From NCBI GenBank assembly GCA_030536755.1, contig JAUNPJ010000001.1, forward strand, positions 154,191 through 218,190: a stretch of 64,000 nucleotides of DNA, in the 5' to 3' direction. The notes below the pieces were generated by a model. It had not been told where the DNA came from. It was given only the letters and a program-made list of their open reading frames with translations, and ran no database searches. This document shows positions 36,449 to 44,801 of the stretch, piece after piece. A program made the translations under genes and the position numbers. The stretch's first letter is position 1. Each line of letters begins with the position of its first letter. The stretch is from Eubacteriales bacterium (GTDB lineage Bacteria > Bacillota > Clostridia > Lachnospirales > Lachnospiraceae).

Positions 36449-36477
36449 ATTATATGGTAATTAGAATAGTTTGTCAA
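36449..36477 (-). promoter_or_regulatory. Strong sigma-A promoter of the Rrf2 operon
   Basis: On the minus strand -35 TTGACA (36472-36477) and -10 TATAAT (36449-36454) both match consensus, with a spacer of 17. Such a perfect promoter usually needs a repressor, which fits the overlapping dyad. Confidence 0.88.
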
Positions 36478-36523
36478 TATTTTCTCAATTTTGAAGATTT
36501 TATGAGTAGCCTGTTTCTGCTAC

Positions 36524-36566
36524 TAAAAAAGAGATATCAACACGCCAAGAGTCAATATCTCTTTCT
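36524..36566 (-). terminator. Terminator after the GAF/PAS hybrid kinase
   Basis: GAGATAT (36531-36537) pairs with ATATCTC (36555-36561), extended by flanking A and T; on the minus strand six T follow. It lies about 60 bases after the stop at 36628. A second small stem (GTAGC/GCTAC, 36506-36523) lies beyond it. Confidence 0.75.
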
Positions 36567-36627
36567 ACTTATTATAAAACGCTTGTCAAGCATCAGGCAG
36601 ACGCAGTAACCTTCTATTGTCGTTAGT

Positions 36628-39600
36628 TTATCTGAGCCAATGGTTTAGTGTTCTTGCCAAAACATTCAGGTCAATAGGTTTTGCAATATGTTCGTTCATG
36701 CCCACAGTTTTTGCGGCGTGCACATCTTCTGCGAAGGCATTAGCGGTCATTGCAATAATCGGAACCTGTTTGCAATAGCTGCGAGCCATAGCACGAATGG
36801 CTCGGGCGGCATCATAGCCGTTCATTCGCGGCATCTGGATATCCATAAAGATGATGTCGTAGTAGCCGTCCGGACAATCGTCCACCAGATCCACCGCATC
36901 CATTCCATCCACGGCGCGCTCCACGATGATGCCTGTCATACCGAGAATTTCCGCAGCAATTTCGGCGTTCAGTTCGTTGTCCTCCACAAGCAGTGCACGC
37001 TTTCCTGTCAGGTCAATGCTTCCTAACTCCACCAGAGGCTCCCTCTGACCCTGCTCCTCTTCGCCCACCAGAGCAGAGAAGGTTTTGACCAGTCGAGACC
37101 GGAACAGGGGCTTGCTGATGAAGGCGTTGGCACCGGCCGCACGAGCCTCCTGCTCAATATCCGACCAGTCGTAGGCAGAGATAATAATGATCGGCACATC
37201 CTCTCCAACCACCTTGCGGATTGCCCGCGTAGTGGCAATGCCATCCATATCCGGCATCTTCCAGTCGATGATGCAGGCGAAGTAGTCTCGCTTCTGCTCA
37301 TGATGCAGCACCACACGCTCAATGGCCTCGGTACCTGTACAGACACCCTCGGCCTTCATCCCAAAATCATTGAGCATTTCGCAGCAGGATTCCAGACTCA
37401 ACTCATCGTCATCTGCTACAAGCACATCCAAATCCACAAACTTATCATAGTGGATATCCTCAGTATCCTGGAACTTTAGATAAATGGTGACGGTAAAGCG
37501 GGAGCCGACACCCGGTTGACTCTCCACTTTGATGTCGCCGCCCATCATTCGAACAATGTTTCGGCTGATGGACATGCCCAGTCCGGTTCCCTGGATACTA
37601 CCTACCCGATCATGCTTGGCTCTGACAAAGGGTTCGAAAATACTCTCCAGAAAGTCTTCTTCCATGCCAATGCCGTTATCTTCAAAGACGAATTCATAGC
37701 ATCCCACCCTTGCCTGATTAGAAGGCTTTTCCGTGATGGACAGCTGAATTTTGCCGCCATCCGGCGTGTATTTCACAGCATTACTCATAAGATTGTTAAA
37801 GACCTTCTGGATGCGCAGGCTGTCGCCGATCACCGCCTCGTGAGTCACACCGGAAATGTTGACGCTGAGTTCATGGTGGTGTGACTCAATCTCGGAATTG
37901 GTCATGGTGAGCAGATTCTCCACCAAATCTGAAAGGTTGAACTCCTCCTCGACCAGGTCTACCTTGCCGGACTCAATCTTGCTCATATCCAAAACTTCAT
38001 TGATAAGGCTAAGCAGGTGCTTGCTGGCATGGGTAATCTTCAGCAAGCTGTCCCGCACACGCTCTTTTTCGTCCAAATGGGCCACTGCGATGGCGGTCAT
38101 GCCGATGATTCCGTTCATCGGCGTACGAATATCATGAGACATATTAGACAGGAAATCTGTCTTTGCTCTGTTTGCGGCTTCCGCTGCGTCAAATGCTGCC
38201 TGCAGCGCCATTTCCTGCTGGCGTTCCTTCTTGATCAGATCATCCACATTCCGGGTTCCGACTACAGCCACCAGACCGCCGTTCTTCTCGTGGACAAAAG
38301 ACACTCTCGCCTGGAGGTAAATGATTCCATCATCTGTCAGCTTCTCGTAGGTAAAAGAATAATCTTTACCATCCGCCCGGATATGCTTCAGAGACAACTT
38401 CTCAAGAAATTCACTGCGGCTTGCGTCCGTAATCAGCTCTTCCGAATAGGCAAGAATTCCCTTGGACCAGCAATTATCATATCTGTGGAAATACTCCTCA
38501 ATTGCCCGTCCTTCCTCATCCTCCGCACGATATGTCGTAACTACATCCGTTTCCGGATTGACAAGGAGAACCGAATAGTATTCCGAACCAAGTCCTTCTA
38601 TGATTTCACTCTGTGCTTCGATCTCCCGTGCTTGCTTTAACTGACGCTGCATTTCTTCATTCACATCACGCAAACCCATGATAAATGTAACCGTTCCGTT
38701 ATCATCCACAATTTTTGCTACATTCATTTCATAATAAGAGAGCTCTCCGTCCATATATCTTCTATATCCCAGTTTGTACAGACCATTCTCCGGAACCTGC
38801 TCCAAAAGGACATCCAAACCAGTCAATTTCCTGATCCGTTCACAGTCCTCAGGAACAATATATGTATCAATATATGTAGAGAGAACTTCCTTGTAGTTTC
38901 CCATCACCATCAATTTTCCCAGTTTTTCAGAACCCATACCGATTCCATCCGTCCGGTAAAGAGATATCTCTCCAGTCTCTGCATTGATCTTGAACAGGCT
39001 GTGGTATTCCTGACTGAGCGCACCGATAATACGGAACTGTTCCTCCTGAATCGTTCTATTTTTGAGTTCTTCCTCAACAATAGCGTCAACACAGCGGAAG
39101 CCTAAGATTATCTGGCTTTCCGTTTTATGCCGTGAATAAAACCGGATAAAGGAAGCCTGATAATAATGAATACCTGTTTCGTCGTCTATAACACGATAGC
39201 TGCAGGAATATTCATCGCTTTTTTCAAGGGCACATTTCACAGTTTCAACCGAGATGGCAGCGTAAAGGGCGGCTTTGTCCTCCTCCAGAACATATTTTGA
39301 AATATAGTGGTCCCAGGTATCCTGATAAGAGCGCCGTATTGTACGCTGATCCTCTGCAATCATGCTTCCTTTTCGCTTGATAGTCACAGCAGTATCATTG
39401 GCAAGATCAAGCAATACAACATCGGGGTAATCTCTGCTAAGTGCACCTGCGATTTCCATCTCATCCCGCATTTTTTCCATGGTTTCCAGTTCTTTTACCT
39501 TGGCATCATGGATAATACGACTGGTAAAAACCACATGGGAGAGTATGCCATCCGGTGTACGGTCTCCCTCAATAAAGGAGCATTCTGCCCAGAAAGGCTT

Positions 39601-40455
39601 GTTTCCCTTCTCCGGAGACACCCCTAAAGTGCTCAAATACTGTTTGGAGATGATTTTGCTGTTGCTGAGTCTCCGGTCCAATGTGGACAAGTCTACAAAC
39701 TCCAACATTTCCTCGGTATAGGAAGGCTCCATCATGTGATAGCAGAAATAATTCATTCGTTCTTCTGCATCACCGGCTACGCCGATTTGCGCATGAATAC
39801 GATCTGCAGATGCCAGCTCCAGGAAACTTCCGGTACACAAGTCAATGTAATAAACGGAAGTGTAAATCTCACTCATGGATTGAATAATCTGCATCCGATC
39901 CATCAGCGCCTGGTTGGTCTGCGCCAGCTTTTCGTGCATCATCCGCTCGGTTGCAATCTCGCTGTAACAGGTAGAAGCCGCGACGGATAGCAGTAGAAGA
40001 TCGCCAGTGCTTTTACGGGGATTGTCCACACCGAGGAAGCCAACCACCTCACCGCTCACCATGATAGGAGCCGCCATGAGGCTTTCGATACCCTGAGGCT
40101 CAAGAATATCATAGGTCTTTGATCCGGGGTGATAATCCTCCGACAGGGAAGAGATATAAAACTCCCCTTGCTCTTCAAATGCCTCAAACCAGCATTCCAA
40201 TCCATCAATAGAAATATTCTGAAGATTGTCAATCTCTGCAGCGACTCCTTCGCGACACCACTCAAAAGTATTATTGAATACCTTGCGATCCCTATCCATC
40301 TCGAAAATATAGGCGCGATCCGCGTCATAATACCCTCCGATATCCTGAAGGATACTGTTCAGCGTCTGTTCATCTTTCGCCTTATCCAGATAATCTCGCA
40401 GGAATTGCTTTACCGCCTGTTCCTGACAAGTCTGTATTTGCTTAATATCATTCAT
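36628..40455 (-). CDS. Soluble hybrid histidine kinase: GAF, PAS-like modules, HisKA, HATPase, two receivers
   Basis: This 1275-residue kinase has no membrane segment. In order: GAF domain (about 15-175, with LMAAPIMVSGEVVGFLGVDN); three to four PAS-like modules (about 190-740, ending in strings such as FIMGLRDVNEE and AVVGTRNVDD); a coiled linker; HisKA with the phospho-His near 773 (SHDIRTPMNG); HATPase (NNLMSNAVKYTP near 890, EDNGIGMEE near 925); REC1 (phospho-Asp near 1063, IDWKMPDMDG); REC2 (near 1204, MDIQMPRMNG). It resembles multi-receiver phosphorelay kinases. Its ligand and phosphate acceptor are unknown, and no Hpt or DNA-binding output is adjacent. AGAGG lies six bases before the ATG. 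Base composition differs between modules. Confidence 0.92.
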   Translation of the reverse strand: MNDIKQIQTCQEQAVKQFLRDYLDKAKDEQTLNSILQDIGGYYDADRAYIFEMDRDRKVFNNTFEWCREGVAAEIDNLQNISIDGLECWFEAFEEQGEFYISSLSEDYHPGSKTYDILEPQGIESLMAAPIMVSGEVVGFLGVDNPRKSTGDLLLLSVAASTCYSEIATERMMHEKLAQTNQALMDRMQIIQSMSEIYTSVYYIDLCTGSFLELASADRIHAQIGVAGDAEERMNYFCYHMMEPSYTEEMLEFVDLSTLDRRLSNSKIISKQYLSTLGVSPEKGNKPFWAECSFIEGDRTPDGILSHVVFTSRIIHDAKVKELETMEKMRDEMEIAGALSRDYPDVVLLDLANDTAVTIKRKGSMIAEDQRTIRRSYQDTWDHYISKYVLEEDKAALYAAISVETVKCALEKSDEYSCSYRVIDDETGIHYYQASFIRFYSRHKTESQIILGFRCVDAIVEEELKNRTIQEEQFRIIGALSQEYHSLFKINAETGEISLYRTDGIGMGSEKLGKLMVMGNYKEVLSTYIDTYIVPEDCERIRKLTGLDVLLEQVPENGLYKLGYRRYMDGELSYYEMNVAKIVDDNGTVTFIMGLRDVNEEMQRQLKQAREIEAQSEIIEGLGSEYYSVLLVNPETDVVTTYRAEDEEGRAIEEYFHRYDNCWSKGILAYSEELITDASRSEFLEKLSLKHIRADGKDYSFTYEKLTDDGIIYLQARVSFVHEKNGGLVAVVGTRNVDDLIKKERQQEMALQAAFDAAEAANRAKTDFLSNMSHDIRTPMNGIIGMTAIAVAHLDEKERVRDSLLKITHASKHLLSLINEVLDMSKIESGKVDLVEEEFNLSDLVENLLTMTNSEIESHHHELSVNISGVTHEAVIGDSLRIQKVFNNLMSNAVKYTPDGGKIQLSITEKPSNQARVGCYEFVFEDNGIGMEEDFLESIFEPFVRAKHDRVGSIQGTGLGMSISRNIVRMMGGDIKVESQPGVGSRFTVTIYLKFQDTEDIHYDKFVDLDVLVADDDELSLESCCEMLNDFGMKAEGVCTGTEAIERVVLHHEQKRDYFACIIDWKMPDMDGIATTRAIRKVVGEDVPIIIISAYDWSDIEQEARAAGANAFISKPLFRSRLVKTFSALVGEEEQGQREPLVELGSIDLTGKRALLVEDNELNAEIAAEILGMTGIIVERAVDGMDAVDLVDDCPDGYYDIIFMDIQMPRMNGYDAARAIRAMARSYCKQVPIIAMTANAFAEDVHAAKTVGMNEHIAKPIDLNVLARTLNHWLR

Positions 40456-40469
40456 AGTACACCTCTAAA

Positions 40470-40651
40470 TTAACACTGTTGCTTCTTCGAACATCCTCCA
40501 GTAAACCAGAATTCTGTATTATAAAGTGCATTCTGTTTATCCTCTTCAAAGGCATTGGCCGTTCTTGTAAAGGATTCAAAGATTCGCTCTTGGAATTCTT
40601 TGCTCATGCCAATACCGGTGTCAGAAATACGATAGCGTACCACTTCGGCAT
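40470..40651 (-). pseudogene. Relic of a third hybrid histidine kinase
   Basis: On the minus strand one frame reads VVRYRISDTGIGMSKEFQER, then IFESFTR, which is the G1/F-box part of a HATPase domain. It runs straight into TANAFEEDKQNALYN, which matches the MTANAFDEDKRNAYMAG stretch at the end of the receiver in the kinase just upstream. It ends at a TAA at 40470-40472. The roughly 100-residue HATPase tail and most of the receiver are missing, so this looks like an internal-deletion scrap, not a gene. It is out of frame with the PocR kinase, whose stop it abuts. Confidence 0.75.
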
Positions 40652-43600
40652 CTACTCTTTTAGTATCTCTGTCAAAGCTGACATGAGCTCATCCACCTTA
40701 ATAGGCTTAGCGATATGCCAATTCATGCCTGCCATATATGCATTTCTTTTATCTTCATCAAAGGCATTTGCAGTCATGGCCACAATGGTAATGCCTGCTT
40801 TTTGGGGGTTTGAAAGCTTCCTGATTATCTGAGTAGCCTTATACCCATCCATATTCGGCATCTGGATGTCCATCAGAATCAAATCATAATAACCAGCTTC
40901 TGCTTTCTCCATCATGTCCACGCAAATAATGCCATCGGCAGCGTGCTCCACCCCAAATCCTGCTTCTTCCAGAATGGTGATTGCAATCTCCGCATTCAAT
41001 TCATTATCTTCCGCAAGAAGGATACGTTTCCCTTTAAAAAAGTCTTCATCATAGCCCTGTGCCTTCTCTATGAACCTGTTGGTATCCGCCTCCTGTGCAA
41101 TTCTGTGCGGTAAGGTTACGGTAATCTTTGTCCCTCTGCCCACCTTGCTTTCCACTTCAATGGTCCCCTGCATCAGGTCAACCAGCTTTTTCACGATAGG
41201 CATACCAAGCCCGGTGCCGTTCAGCTTGCTTTCTGTGCTGGACCGCTCTCTGGTAAACTCTTCAAACAGATGGGGAAGAAATTCCTCGGACATACCAATA
41301 CCCGTATCTTCAATTACCGTTTGATACATGGCATATCCCGGCATGTCAGATGGAATTTCCGTTAAATTCATGGAAACCTTTCCACCGGAAGGTGTATACT
41401 TTAGAGCATTGCTCAGAATATTTAAAAATATTTCACGCAGCTTTGTCTCGTCGCAAATCACATACGGATGCTCAATCTTATTTGTTCTTGTAAATTCAAT
41501 TCCTTTTTCCTTCATCTGGGAAGCGAATAAAGAGAAGAGCGTATCATTAAATGCATACGCATCCCAGTAGGTTTCATCCAAAGTGGTCTTGCCGCTTTCA
41601 ATTCTCGCCATCTCCAGAACATTATTTATCAGGGACAGCAAAAAATCGTTGGATGTCTGAATTTTTTTTATGTAAGACAGGGCGAGTTCTTTATCATCCA
41701 GATGTTTTTCCAAAAGCTCTGTAAAGCCGATAATGGCATTCATAGGTGTACGGATATCATGGGACATATTAAAGAGGAATGCTGATTTTGCCGCACTGGA
41801 GGCATTGGCAATCTCCAACTGTGCCTTGGTATCCGCCTTGTCATGTGCCTCGGTGACATCACGGCCAAGGATATTTGCTATTGGTTCACCATTTTCATCG
41901 GTTCCCAGGAAAATATTGATTTCATGCCACTCAATGCCTTTATCTGTTTTTACGGAATATTCCAGATTGCCGATGTAGCCATTTTCATTTTTTCTGTTTC
42001 TGAGTGCTGTCAGACTGCTGAAATTTCCGAAGGCTTCCATACAATCCTCTGTCACATATTGAATCTTCTGCCGGTATGCGGCCTCATAGTCATCCGTGAA
42101 CTCGAAAATCTTCACGAAGTCCTTCATTCCCGTACCCACAATCAGGCTGTATTTTCCGCTTTCCAGATTTAAGGTCAGGTTATAGCTGTACAGGGTCTTT
42201 GTGATATTGGAAAGAATCTGATCCTTTGCCGCAACTGCCTTCAGTTCGTTTTCACGCCGCTCCTGTGCCTCATGAATTTCAGTAACATCGCGTCCAAGAA
42301 TATTGGCAGTGGGGTTTCCTTCCTCGTCCACTCCCATGAAAGCATTGACCTCGAACCAGCCAATTCCTTTCTCCGTCACAGCGGCATATTCGATCTGTCC
42401 GATATGACCGCTCAGATTCTGCTGCTGGCGCAGAGCCTGTAAGGAAAAGCGCCGGTTCATTTCCTCCGGGTATTCGGGCAGAGCCTTTTCCAGCAAATAT
42501 TCACATGCCTTTTCGTAATCATCCGTCCGTGAAAAATACTGAATGATCTCTTCCATACCGGTACCGATAATCAGACTGTACTTTCCTGTATTCAGATTCA
42601 CCGTAGCATTATAGCTGTACAGAGTCTTGGTAATATCGGAAAGGATCTGGTCTTTGGCAGCAGAAGCCTTCAGCTCACGCTCTTTTGCCTCCTGCTGTTC
42701 ATGGGCCTCGGAAATGTCACGGCCAAGGATATTGGCTACGGGTACACCATCCTCATTGGTTCCCATAAAGAGATTGACTTCATGCCATTCATCGAATTCA
42801 CCCACAGGTACACGGCAGGAAATCGTGCCGACAAATCCTGTTGCATTGCTTCTTTCCCTCAAGGCCGCGATACCAACAAGGTTTTCAAATTCCTCTTTAT
42901 CTTCCGAAGCAATACCCTGCAAGAGTTTTGCGTGAACCAGCACATAATCATCATTATGCTGCATAATTTCAAGGATTCGTTCCATACCTGTACCGGTAAT
43001 GAGCGAATATTTCCATGTTTCAAGATTTACCGTAATGTTATAACCATAAAGCATCTTGGTAACGCCGGAAAGCAGCTGGTCACGGGCCATGGCCGCTTTT
43101 TGCTGATTTTCCCGCTGTTCCTGGCGCTTGTGTGCCTCCGTAATATCTCTTCCCAGGATATTCGCAACGGGTTCTCCTGCTTCATCCGTACTGATGAACA
43201 CATTTATCTCATGCCATTCTTCGCCATAATCAGTAAATGCTCCATACTCAAGGTTCCCGATAAAACCATTGGCATTGGTTCTTGCCCGAAGTGCCTCCAG
43301 ACTGGCAAGTGCTGCAAACTGAGACACATTTTCCGGGTCCAGATAGGAGATCTTTTTGTTGTACGCGGTTTCATAGTCATCGGTGGACTTGAAAATCTCC
43401 ATGAACTGGGTCATGCCGGTGCCAATAATCATGCTGTACTTGCCGGTCCGCAGGTTCAGGGTCAGGTTGTAGCTGTACAGCAGCTTGGTCAGCTCGGATA
43501 GGATCTGGTTTTTCGCGGCGGCAGCCCGCAGCTCCTTTTCGCTTTTCTCCTGGGCATTGTGGGCCTCGGTGATGTCACGGCCCAGGATATTCGCCACTCG

Positions 43601-44518
43601 CCTGCCGTCCTCCTCGGTGTCGATGAACACATTGATCTCGTGCCATTCGTATTCCACATCTCCCGGATAGAGAACCGGGTACTCAAGTGACTCCCTGTAT
43701 CCATTTTCTGACGGATTATTCCTTGCCGATTCAAAATTGGTAAGTTCATTGAAACGATTGATATAAGCCGGATGAATGACGCTGCCCTGAAATGCTCTCA
43801 GTTCTCTATAATCGTTGTGTTTCTTATATTCAGCAACGGTCCGTTCCATACCCGTTCCCGTAATCAGGATATAACTTTCCGTTTCCAAATCCACCGTCAG
43901 GTTATAGCTGTACATGATCTGGGTGATCTGAGACAAGACTCTGTCTTTTTTTGCAGGTTCCTTTTTCAATTCATTATTGGTCTTCCAGATGGAATAACTA
44001 TTCTGAACATAAAAATACAATGTTTCTTTTAACAGTTCATAGGCTCCTTGCATTTCTTTTTCAGTTTTCCTTTGCACACGGGAAAGAACCGCCCTAACAG
44101 TTTTTTCGTCAATTCCAAGCTCTGCCACCTTTTGCAGTATTTCTTCTTCCTTCTGCTTAACGGACATAGCCTGCCCTGCTAACACTTTTCCTAATACCTG
44201 CCCATCCGGTAAAACAATCGGATTAGAGAAATCCCAAAAACCAAAGGGGCACTCATAAATACCGTCTAAATCCGCCTTCCATGTTGCTAGGCAACATGCC
44301 TTGCCCTTTTCACAGGACTGAACCATCCTGCAAAACTCTGTTATTCCAAAATCCTCAGAGACCTGGTTGCCCTCTGTATCGACAATTACCGTGGCCATTC
44401 CACAGCTTTTAGACCAGTTATCCAGCAATCTATATAACTGGTTCATGTCACAAAATGCCTGCAGGCTTAAGCTATTTTTCCTGTTTGTTTCTGTTTCCAT
44501 ATCACGGATTTGGTTCAT
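40652..44518 (-). CDS. Soluble hybrid histidine kinase: PocR domain, five tandem PAS-like repeats, HisKA, HATPase, receiver
   Basis: This 1288-residue kinase has no membrane segment. In order: PocR-type ligand-binding domain (about 20-170; Cys-rich CEKGKACCLATW and ECPFGFWDFSNPI); five repeats of about 143 residues (about 193-900), each running from LSxITKxLYSYN to ANILGRDxTEAH; HisKA with phospho-His near 922 (SHDIRTPMNA); HATPase (LNILSNALKYTPSGG, EDTGIGMSEEF); and one receiver (phospho-Asp near 1216, MDIQMPNMDG). PocR domains bind small metabolites; the ligand here is not predictable. It has its own promoter and probably shares a transcript with the second kinase. Confidence 0.92.
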   Translation of the reverse strand: MNQIRDMETETNRKNSLSLQAFCDMNQLYRLLDNWSKSCGMATVIVDTEGNQVSEDFGITEFCRMVQSCEKGKACCLATWKADLDGIYECPFGFWDFSNPIVLPDGQVLGKVLAGQAMSVKQKEEEILQKVAELGIDEKTVRAVLSRVQRKTEKEMQGAYELLKETLYFYVQNSYSIWKTNNELKKEPAKKDRVLSQITQIMYSYNLTVDLETESYILITGTGMERTVAEYKKHNDYRELRAFQGSVIHPAYINRFNELTNFESARNNPSENGYRESLEYPVLYPGDVEYEWHEINVFIDTEEDGRRVANILGRDITEAHNAQEKSEKELRAAAAKNQILSELTKLLYSYNLTLNLRTGKYSMIIGTGMTQFMEIFKSTDDYETAYNKKISYLDPENVSQFAALASLEALRARTNANGFIGNLEYGAFTDYGEEWHEINVFISTDEAGEPVANILGRDITEAHKRQEQRENQQKAAMARDQLLSGVTKMLYGYNITVNLETWKYSLITGTGMERILEIMQHNDDYVLVHAKLLQGIASEDKEEFENLVGIAALRERSNATGFVGTISCRVPVGEFDEWHEVNLFMGTNEDGVPVANILGRDISEAHEQQEAKERELKASAAKDQILSDITKTLYSYNATVNLNTGKYSLIIGTGMEEIIQYFSRTDDYEKACEYLLEKALPEYPEEMNRRFSLQALRQQQNLSGHIGQIEYAAVTEKGIGWFEVNAFMGVDEEGNPTANILGRDVTEIHEAQERRENELKAVAAKDQILSNITKTLYSYNLTLNLESGKYSLIVGTGMKDFVKIFEFTDDYEAAYRQKIQYVTEDCMEAFGNFSSLTALRNRKNENGYIGNLEYSVKTDKGIEWHEINIFLGTDENGEPIANILGRDVTEAHDKADTKAQLEIANASSAAKSAFLFNMSHDIRTPMNAIIGFTELLEKHLDDKELALSYIKKIQTSNDFLLSLINNVLEMARIESGKTTLDETYWDAYAFNDTLFSLFASQMKEKGIEFTRTNKIEHPYVICDETKLREIFLNILSNALKYTPSGGKVSMNLTEIPSDMPGYAMYQTVIEDTGIGMSEEFLPHLFEEFTRERSSTESKLNGTGLGMPIVKKLVDLMQGTIEVESKVGRGTKITVTLPHRIAQEADTNRFIEKAQGYDEDFFKGKRILLAEDNELNAEIAITILEEAGFGVEHAADGIICVDMMEKAEAGYYDLILMDIQMPNMDGYKATQIIRKLSNPQKAGITIVAMTANAFDEDKRNAYMAGMNWHIAKPIKVDELMSALTEILKE
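41830..43945 (-). repeat. Five tandem repeats of about 430 bp (PAS-like modules) inside the PocR kinase gene
   Basis: The conserved LGRDxTEAH segments lie near 43578, 43149, 42718, 42290 and 41860, giving a period of about 429 bases (143 residues). Each unit has LYSYNxTxNLxTxKYSxIxG, TGM, an ALRxRxNxxGxxG stretch, WHEINxFxxTDE and a coiled QExxExExKAxAAKDQ linker. The end of the unit matches the PAS/PAC pattern. DNA identity is limited, but the amino-acid repeat is plain. Confidence 0.9.
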
Positions 44519-44555
44519 AGTAACCTCTCCTTTTCCCAGATTAGTACATTCCCAA

Positions 44556-44568
44556 AATGATTCTCATT
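44556..44568. promoter_or_regulatory. Fur-box-like dyad in the PocR kinase leader
   Basis: On the minus strand the site reads AATGAGAATCATT, one base from the Fur consensus core AATGATAATCATT. It lies about 20 bases downstream of the predicted transcription start. No fur gene is in the window, and the outer bases of the 19-bp consensus do not match, so this is tentative. Confidence 0.42.
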
Positions 44569-44591
44569 AATGTGTATAAATAATCAATTCT

Positions 44592-44620
44592 ATTATATTA
44601 TCTAATCTGAGAAAAATCAA
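44592..44620 (-). promoter_or_regulatory. Promoter of the PocR kinase gene
   Basis: On the minus strand -35 TTGATT (44615-44620) and -10 TATAAT (44592-44597) have a 17-base spacer. The predicted start near 44585 gives a leader of about 67 bases. Confidence 0.78.
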
Positions 44621-44679
44621 TATTCATCAATTCATCCCAGGAAGAACCACTCCATATTGATTTTCAATCTTCGAGCACG

Positions 44680-44709
44680 AAAAAACCGGCAGCTATTTCA
44701 CTGCCGGCT
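44680..44709 (-). terminator. Terminator downstream of miaB
   Basis: CCGGCAG (44686-44692) pairs with CTGCCGG (44701-44707); on the minus strand six T follow. It lies just after the short repeated element at 44710-44765. Confidence 0.88.
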
Positions 44710-44765
44710 AAAATTTCACTACTTCTGGCTCTGCCTGGAAGCTGCTAAATACCTCCGTTGCATTT
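44710..44765 (-). repeat. Short element shared with the right edge of the window (copy 1)
   Basis: On the minus strand the 3' part reads AGCCAGAAGTAGTGAAAT followed by TTTAG. Copy 2 (63901-63952) reads AGCCAAAAGCAGTGAAAT followed by TTTAA. An AACGG with a following GTA also lines up some 25 bases upstream in both. Each copy is followed within about 10 bases by a terminator. In this copy the frame ending EPEVVKF-stop has no ATG, GTG or TTG start, so it may be a decayed or non-coding copy. Confidence 0.5.
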
Positions 44766-44801
44766 TGAAAAGGTCCAGATGAATGGTCCAGTCTTTATCT
44801 A

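Noticed and set aside
40479-40832. Plus-strand ORF of 117 codons over the kinase junction
   Set aside because: It has no SD and is explained as the reverse frame of the receiver and HATPase sequences on the minus strand.
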